Part shown: in pieces, positions 5,507-9,382 of the stretch | How positions within the stretch are numbered: the first letter of the stretch is position 1 | Layout of the letters: each line of letters begins with the position of its first letter | Assembly: GCA_029932715.1 (NCBI GenBank) | Contig: JAOZPO010000048.1 | Location: forward strand, 1-9,382 | DNA length: 9,382 nt | Direction of reading: 5' to 3' | Source of the DNA: Halobacteria archaeon | GTDB taxonomy: Archaea; Halobacteriota; Syntropharchaeia; Alkanophagales; Methanospirareceae | Program-made: the position numbers and the translations under genes | Notes under the pieces: generated by a model | Database searches by the model: none | Told to the model about the DNA's origin: nothing | Seen by the model: only the letters and a program-made list of their open reading frames with translations

Positions 5507-5767
5507 ATGAAAAGAGAAAGTAAAGGTTTGAGGAGTATAGGGATCGTGCAGCACATAGTTGATAATAAATTGATTACGAGGGGTAATAGGATGAAAGCAG
5601 AGCAAATAGTTAATTCCATCGTCACGACGAATGATAAAAGGAAAATAGGGCGGGTTTACGATGTCTTTGGACCTGTAAACCGACCTTATGTTAGTGTGAA
5701 GGCGTTTAAAAGTGTAAAAGAGAAGCAACTGAGAAGATTTACAAATAAGGAAATCTTTGTGCTCTGA
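5507..5767 (+). CDS. gar1: H/ACA ribonucleoprotein protein Gar1
   Basis: An 86-residue protein with the Gar1 core: RSIGIVQHIVDNKLITRGN, then KIGRVYDVFGPVNRPYVSVK, the signature strand-turn-strand that docks on Cbf5. In the family Gar1 is a small beta-barrel protein of the box H/ACA RNP that helps substrate loading and release during RNA-guided pseudouridylation of rRNA. The C-terminus is short (RRFTNKEIFVL) and lacks Gly/Arg-rich tails, as expected for archaea. ATG 5507 is preceded by a GTG at 5504 in the same frame; either is possible because the transcript appears to begin about there (TATA at 5468-5475), making it near-leaderless. The tfb-like gene follows after 11 bases, an arrangement widely kept in euryarchaea. 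Confidence 0.9.
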   Translation: MKRESKGLRSIGIVQHIVDNKLITRGNRMKAEQIVNSIVTTNDKRKIGRVYDVFGPVNRPYVSVKAFKSVKEKQLRRFTNKEIFVL

Positions 5768-5778
5768 GGTGTAGAAAG

Positions 5779-6483
5779 ATGTCAAAAGACGATATGGATG
5801 AGGAGGCAAGTATAGAAGATAAAGTAGGAAAAATGACATCACCCAATAGAGAGCATTTACAGCGACTTAGTGAACTTCAGCGCAGGAAAAAGTTAAGTGC
5901 GTCAGTTGGGAGGCAGCGTTTAGTTGCGCAATCTGAAATAGAACGGTTATCCTCAATGCTTTTTGTACCCGAAGGGACGAGAGAGAGTAGTATGAGGTTA
6001 TACCGTGAGGCATGGGAGAAGGATTTGATTCATGGTCGTTCAATTGAGAAGATACTTGCTGCGTCCATCTACATTGCATGTCGTAAGAATAATGTACCAA
6101 GAACACTTGACGAGATAGAAGCAGTAACGAGAGTAGGGAAGAAGGATATAATAAAGACCAGCAAGTTATTGGCAAGTAAGCTGGGAATGAAGCTTGCTCC
6201 AACGTCGCCGTTGGAATACGTGAGTAGATTTTGTGCCAAATTAAACTTGAAGAGGCATGTAGAGGAACGGGCGAATGAGATAATAAAAAAGGCGTTAGAG
6301 CGCGATATAACAAGTGGGCGAGGTCCTACGGGCATAGCAGCATCGGCGATTTACATAGCTGCCATCTTATGTGACGATAGGAAGACGCAAAAAGACGTTT
6401 CTGAGGCTACTGGCGTTACCGAAGTGACTTTACGTGTGAGATATAAAGAGATGGCGAGGAAATTAGGAATAGCAATAGAATAA
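5779..6483 (+). CDS. tfb: TFB-family protein lacking the zinc ribbon
   Basis: A 234-residue homologue of transcription initiation factor B, compared with about 300-340 residues for typical TFB. Both cyclin repeats are well kept: the first with HGRSIEKILAASIYIACRKN and VPRTLDEI (about 55-135), the second with TSGRGPTGIAASAIYIAAIL (about 143-232) and the C-terminal helix-turn-helix TQKDVSEATGVTEVTLRVRY that reads the BRE. Residues 21-50 match the B-linker region (SPNREHLQRLSELQRRKK). The N-terminal CPxCG...CxxCG zinc ribbon and B-reader are absent, replaced by an acidic stretch (MSKDDMDEEASIEDK). The start is firm: GAGGTG at 5766-5771 overlaps the gar1 stop, 7 bases before ATG, and the frame upstream has a stop at 5746. 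It should bind TBP-TATA-BRE DNA but lacks the part that docks on RNA polymerase, so it may be a regulator or need a separate ribbon protein. Confidence 0.85.
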   Translation: MSKDDMDEEASIEDKVGKMTSPNREHLQRLSELQRRKKLSASVGRQRLVAQSEIERLSSMLFVPEGTRESSMRLYREAWEKDLIHGRSIEKILAASIYIACRKNNVPRTLDEIEAVTRVGKKDIIKTSKLLASKLGMKLAPTSPLEYVSRFCAKLNLKRHVEERANEIIKKALERDITSGRGPTGIAASAIYIAAILCDDRKTQKDVSEATGVTEVTLRVRYKEMARKLGIAIE

Positions 6484-6745
6484 CTCTACCCTGCGTATTT
6501 GATTAGCTCCCCCTATTTTAAAACTTTCCCAGTGATATTCATGCAATATGTGATATGTAACCAGGGACGTAATCAAATATCTCCCAAACGCGCACAAAAA
6601 TTAGCAGAACTCGCATACATTTGCCTATTCAGGTATTCATCACATAAATCATAGTAACTAATTTTATGTCACTAATTACCTGCTGTTAAAGTTCAACATC
6701 ATGGGATGCCAACTGTGCCCCAAAAGACAGTCATAATTTACCCGT
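6484..6745. other. Intergenic region between tfb and small hypothetical gene
   Basis: No convincing gene is seen in these 262 bases. TTTTAAAACTTTCCC just past tfb could assist transcript ending. A 10-base inverted repeat, TATTTGATTA at 6496-6505 and TAATCAAATA at 6570-6579, encloses 64 bases. A minus-strand stop-free stretch (6573-6668) has protein-like composition but no start codon. Confidence 0.4.
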
Positions 6746-7048
6746 ATGAACGCTTTAAAAGTAGAAGGGGAAAAGGGGAGAGCTTTCGAGATAAATCTGA
6801 GAAATACGCTTCAAAAAAGATATGAGATAAGTGCAAGAACGGTCGCACGTGTGCTCTCTGAGCACGGTATAACCCTAAAAAAAGTAGAAAAGGTTAAAGA
6901 CCGCGGTATAGCTGTGCTTGCGGTATTCTCAAAATTGCCTTCTAAGGGCTTCGGGACGCCTGAAATAAGTTCAATCTTCATTACCACCTGCCATAGGATA
7001 AGCTCCCAGCGTTTTCAACATCGCCACCCTACTTTCAACACATTTTAA
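6746..7048 (+). CDS. Small hypothetical protein overlapping pheA end
   Basis: A 100-residue frame beginning at ATG 6746. Residues 1-68 look like real protein: GRAFEINLRNTLQKRYEISA followed by RTVARVLSEHGITLKKVEKV and a short beta-like segment GIAVLAVFSKL. This suggests a small alpha/beta or helix-turn-helix-like fold, but I do not recognise the family. The last 26 residues (from base 6971) lie antisense to the end of pheA and have a shadow-like composition (TTCHRISSQRFQHRHPTF), so the original gene may have ended earlier and lost its stop, or it is an ordinary convergent overlap. No clear Shine-Dalgarno is present, and the nearest TATA-like string (AATTTTATG, 6659-6667) leaves a leader of about 60 bases. 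Confidence 0.45.
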   Translation: MNALKVEGEKGRAFEINLRNTLQKRYEISARTVARVLSEHGITLKKVEKVKDRGIAVLAVFSKLPSKGFGTPEISSIFITTCHRISSQRFQHRHPTFNTF

Positions 7049-7888
7049 CGCTTCTTTTATCTTCTCCTCCTCTACGTGGCCTTCGCAATCTATATGAAAC
7101 ATGTAATCACCCATTGCCTTCTTCGAAGGTCGTGACTCAATCTTCGTTAAGTTTATTTCACGTTCTGCGAATTCACCCAGGATGTCGTATAACGCTCCTG
7201 GTATGTTGTCCTTAAGGTATACCAATATAGAAGTCTTATCCCTGCCGGTAGGTACAGTTTTGATACCAGAAGGCGCAAGCGCGACAAATCTCGTGACGCT
7301 ATCCCGGTCCTGCACGTCTTTTGCTATTATATTTATTCCGTATTTAACAGCTGCTTCTTCTGATGCTAATGCCGCTATCTCTTCTGATTGCGATGCCAGT
7401 TTCGCGGCACCCGCCGTGCTGTCTACACTTTTACGTTTTATACTCTTACACCGTTCACGCAAGAACTGTTTACACTGTGCCAGTGCATGAGCGTGTGAAA
7501 CTATTGTTCTTATTCCTGCAAGTGCATCGTTTTTGTTAGACGGAAAAGCATGTTCCTTCGGTATATTTTCTAACGGAAGTTTCCTTTTAGCCATTAGACA
7601 AATCCGTATTGGCACTAAAATCTCACCTACTATATGCACTTCTGCATTTCCGCCTGAGAGAACATCTAAGGTCTCTCCAACAGAACCTTCCAGTGAATTC
7701 TCGATTGGTACAATCCCATAGTCCACCTCATTCTTCAATAGACCCTCTGATACCTCAAATATCGTGTCATAGTATTTTATCTCCACGTTTTCATCTTTTA
7801 CCGTCTTTTTACGCCACTGCACGGCTGCGTTTTCCGAGAAAGTCCCCGCAGGGCCCAAAATGCCCAGTTTTATGCCCATTTCTATCAC
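6971..7888 (-). CDS. pheA: Prephenate dehydratase with ACT domain
   Basis: A 305-residue monofunctional prephenate dehydratase, converting prephenate to phenylpyruvate in phenylalanine synthesis. The catalytic domain begins GILGPAGTFSENAA (9-22) and includes VPIENSLEGSVGETLD (60-75), DSTAGAA (156-162) and the essential Thr-Arg-Phe motif in DSVTRF (196-201). A C-terminal ACT domain (about 219-295) carries GALYDIL and the ESRP motif (251-254) that binds phenylalanine for feedback inhibition. Compared with relatives I recall, the stretch before the ALAQC helix is lengthened by about 16-18 residues (around 108-127), and the usual SHPQALAQC reads SHAHALAQC. The start is GTG 7888, which overlaps the lysA stop as GTGA and has GAGAGGT four bases ahead; ATG 7879 is the alternative. 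It is translated from the lysA transcript. The 3' end overlaps a convergent small gene. Confidence 0.93.
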   Translation of the reverse strand: MIEMGIKLGILGPAGTFSENAAVQWRKKTVKDENVEIKYYDTIFEVSEGLLKNEVDYGIVPIENSLEGSVGETLDVLSGGNAEVHIVGEILVPIRICLMAKRKLPLENIPKEHAFPSNKNDALAGIRTIVSHAHALAQCKQFLRERCKSIKRKSVDSTAGAAKLASQSEEIAALASEEAAVKYGINIIAKDVQDRDSVTRFVALAPSGIKTVPTGRDKTSILVYLKDNIPGALYDILGEFAEREINLTKIESRPSKKAMGDYMFHIDCEGHVEEEKIKEALKCVESRVAMLKTLGAYPMAGGNED

Positions 7889-9153
7889 GTCAACCTCTCC
7901 GGAACTTTTTGTGCCCTCAACAAATCCTCAACGCTTTCTCTCGCACGTATCAAATCCACCTCACCATCGTTTACCAGCACCTCCGCACATCTCGGTCGCC
8001 CGTTATACTGCGAGCTCATCGAGAACCCATAAGCACCGGCATCATGTATTGCAATCAAATCGCCCCGCTTCACCTCCGGCAGCATTCTGTCCTTCGCTAT
8101 TATATCGCCCGATTCGCATACCGGTCCAACAACGGTATATAACGTTGAAGCAGGCTCATTTTGCCTGTTCGCTACTACTACTTCGTGGTACGCATCGTAC
8201 ATTACAGGTCTTATCAACAGATTGAATCCGGCATCTACCGCCACGAAATTCTTATGCGCTTGCTTAACTGTATTTACCCGGCTCAGCAGTATGGTAGTCG
8301 AGCCCACGATAGACCTTCCCGGCTCCAGGATCAGTTTTAAATTTAGCGAGCTCATCCTATCCTCAAGAACAGGCAATAATACTGCTGCGAGGTCGTCAGG
8401 CGTAGGAGCTATCTTCTTATCCTCGTCACTGTATCCTATTCCAAGTCCTCCGCCGAGGTCCACGAATTCGAGTTCTATTCCACGGTCATGCAATTGCATC
8501 ACGAGGTTCATCATCTTCTCCGCTGCTTCGCCAAAAACGTCCAGCTTCAGTATTTGCGAGCCTATATGACAATGCAAGCCGGTAAGAGCTATGTTTCTAT
8601 ACTGTTTCACTTCTTCACAGATAGATATGATCTCAGGGTAGGGAACCCCGAATTTCGATTCCTTTAAGCCCGTGGCTATCTTTGGATTCACATCAGGCGA
8701 CACGTCTGGATTCACGCGTATGGCGATCGCCGCTTCTTTGCCACGCTCGTCTGTAACAGCAGCTAAAGCTCTCAGTTCGTCACGTGAATCCACGGATATC
8801 TTTACGCCAGATTCTACCGCAGCTCTTAAGTCGTCTTCGCTCTTTGAATTGCCGTTGAACAGAATCTTCTCCCGTGGTATACCCGCTAACTTCGTGAGCT
8901 GGAGTTCTCCGGCGGAAAACACGTCTGCACCCGCACCCTCTTGCGCCAGCACCTTCAATAGTGCTAAGTTACCGTTCGCTTTTACCGCGAAAAATATGTC
9001 TGTGCCTATGCTGGTGTTCCCGAAAGTCTTTTTATAAGCTCTAATATTCGCTCTCAACTTGTTCTCGTCGGTTACGTAGAGCGGTGTGCCGTATCGCTCC
9101 GCCAGTTCTACCACGTCCACACTACCGAAAGACAGATGCTCTTCTTTTACCAT
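7885..9153 (-). CDS. lysA: Diaminopimelate decarboxylase
   Basis: A 422-residue fold-type III PLP enzyme that converts meso-diaminopimelate to lysine and CO2, the last step of the DAP pathway. The N-terminal TIM barrel has the PLP lysine K58 in FFAVKAN, HCHIGSQ (194-200), the glycine cluster DLGGGLGIGY (232-241) that holds the PLP phosphate, and EPGRSIVG (277-284). The C-terminal beta domain supplies C346-E347-S348-G349-D350 and YGFSMSSQYNGRPR (374-388), both substrate and dimer-interface motifs. The length is normal and no key residue is missing. ATG 9153 follows AGGAGTG at a spacing of 5 bases. It heads a two-gene unit with pheA through a GTGA overlap, pairing two amino-acid end steps under one promoter. 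Its presence implies lysine through DAP, not through the aminoadipate route. Confidence 0.95.
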   Translation of the reverse strand: MVKEEHLSFGSVDVVELAERYGTPLYVTDENKLRANIRAYKKTFGNTSIGTDIFFAVKANGNLALLKVLAQEGAGADVFSAGELQLTKLAGIPREKILFNGNSKSEDDLRAAVESGVKISVDSRDELRALAAVTDERGKEAAIAIRVNPDVSPDVNPKIATGLKESKFGVPYPEIISICEEVKQYRNIALTGLHCHIGSQILKLDVFGEAAEKMMNLVMQLHDRGIELEFVDLGGGLGIGYSDEDKKIAPTPDDLAAVLLPVLEDRMSSLNLKLILEPGRSIVGSTTILLSRVNTVKQAHKNFVAVDAGFNLLIRPVMYDAYHEVVVANRQNEPASTLYTVVGPVCESGDIIAKDRMLPEVKRGDLIAIHDAGAYGFSMSSQYNGRPRCAEVLVNDGEVDLIRARESVEDLLRAQKVPERLT

Positions 9154-9196
9154 TCTTCACTCCTGCTGTTTGTTATTCCTGTAAACTCATTCTATG

Positions 9197-9210
9197 ATAA
9201 ATATAAAAGC
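9197..9210 (-). promoter_or_regulatory. TATA box of the lysA-pheA unit
   Basis: The minus strand reads GCTTTTATATTTAT. It predicts a start near 9177 and a leader of about 24 bases holding the AGGAGTG ribosome site. Confidence 0.55.
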
Positions 9211-9211
9211 T

Positions 9212-9225
9212 CGTATCTGTATACG
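9212..9225. repeat. Short dyad between divergent promoters
   Basis: CGTAT-CTGT-ATACG has five-base complementary arms around four bases, placed just upstream of the lysA TATA box and between the two divergent promoters. It could be a regulator site; the arms are short, so chance is not excluded. Confidence 0.25.
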
Positions 9226-9244
9226 TAGAAAAGCCAAAATAGAA

Positions 9245-9258
9245 AAGCATTTATAATG
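9245..9258 (+). promoter_or_regulatory. TATA box of the right-edge gene
   Basis: AAGCATTTATAATG predicts transcription from about 9280, with a leader of about 37 bases that carries the strong ribosome site AGGAGGTGA at 9299-9307. Confidence 0.5.
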
Positions 9259-9316
9259 TGTTAGTTATATTATGTTTAAGAACTAAGTAAAGAGCGGTAG
9301 GAGGTGAGAAGAAAAA

Positions 9317-9382
9317 GTGGTAATGCAATCGGGGGAAGATATTGCCGGGGACAAGGATGCCAAACCCGCTAAACCACTACCC
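9317..9382 (+). CDS. Unidentified gene, first 22 codons, cut by right edge
   Basis: AGGAGGTGA at 9299-9307 is a near-perfect ribosome site. GTG at 9317 stands 9 bases beyond it and ATG at 9323, two codons on, is the alternative start. The frame is open to the end of the window and reads VVMQSGEDIAGDKDAKPAKP then LP, an acidic and then Pro/Lys-rich N-terminus that looks disordered. A competing GTG at 9304 stops after 22 codons. Too little is present to name the product. It is divergent from lysA. Confidence 0.5.
   Translation, partial: MVMQSGEDIAGDKDAKPAKPLP

Noticed and set aside
5426..5842. Upstream in-frame extension of the ferredoxin gene on the minus strand
   Set aside because: It runs through the shared promoter and antisense to gar1-tfb; its composition is shadow-like, and the domain begins right after the Met at 5425.
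6620..6660. Minus-strand TGATGA followed by CTGA, considered as a C/D box guide RNA
   Set aside because: Only four bases separate the C-like and D-like boxes, too few for a guide, and no second box pair follows.
6573..6668. Minus-strand stop-free stretch with a protein-like sequence (YYDLCDEYLNRQMYASSANF)
   Set aside because: It is only about 32 codons, has no usable start and no recognised family; it may be a relic but cannot be supported.
7182..9037. Several plus-strand open frames antisense to pheA and lysA
   Set aside because: They are Ser/Pro/Arg-rich shadows of strongly supported minus-strand enzymes.
1..9382. CRISPR arrays, tRNA, rRNA and intact insertion sequences
   Set aside because: No regularly spaced repeats, cloverleaf-like segments, rRNA segments or transposase frames were seen by eye on either strand.

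Overview
The window reads as part of an archaeal chromosome, most likely from a euryarchaeon of the methanogen / anaerobic methane- or alkane-oxidising kind. Direct support for Archaea is a gar1-tfb gene pair (H/ACA RNP protein Gar1 and a TFB-family protein), TATA boxes of the TTTATATA type in front of most transcription units, several leaderless or short-leader starts mixed with Shine-Dalgarno starts, and a surface protein ending in a PGF-CTERM-like anchor. The methanogen-like flavour comes from a fused HdrC/HdrD-type iron-sulfur protein, a Fes-domain ferredoxin, and a cobalamin/iron-type binding protein carrying the N-terminal extension typical of methanogen homologues. The lineage is inference.

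Layout. 1-569 (minus): a truncated NucS/DUF91-like nuclease N-terminus followed, through a TAATG junction, by an unrecognised gene running off the left edge. 570-1068: a promoter-rich, gene-poor stretch with a strong TATA box, a short leaderless reading frame broken by two TAG codons, and a lysine/glutamate-rich small frame. 1069-2178 (plus): HdrC-HdrD-type electron-transfer protein. 2179-2493: a degenerate element with a truncated four-helix-bundle (23S rRNA intervening-sequence type) protein and CCAAGCACCAAATT-type repeats. 2494-4781 (minus): a two-gene unit encoding a surface-anchored protein and a metal/corrinoid binding protein, joined by an ATGA overlap, with a perfect tandem 11-nt repeat at the predicted transcription start. 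4964-5425 (minus): three-cluster ferredoxin, divergent from gar1-tfb (5507-6483, plus) across one shared TATA region. 6484-6745: intergenic. 6746-7048 (plus): small hypothetical gene convergent with and overlapping pheA. 6971-9153 (minus): lysA-pheA amino-acid biosynthesis operon with GTGA overlap. 9154-9316: divergent promoter region, then the first 22 codons of a plus-strand gene leaving the window.

How they work together. Housekeeping functions (RNA modification, transcription initiation, lysine and phenylalanine synthesis) alternate with redox proteins and one surface uptake unit. The most notable items are the TFB homologue, which keeps both cyclin repeats but has no zinc ribbon or B-reader; the coupled surface-protein/binding-protein unit with no permease genes nearby and a candidate operator; and the remnants of a nuclease and of an intervening-sequence element, which mark 1-1068 and 2179-2493 as rearranged, less constrained DNA. 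No rRNA, tRNA, CRISPR array or intact insertion sequence was seen.
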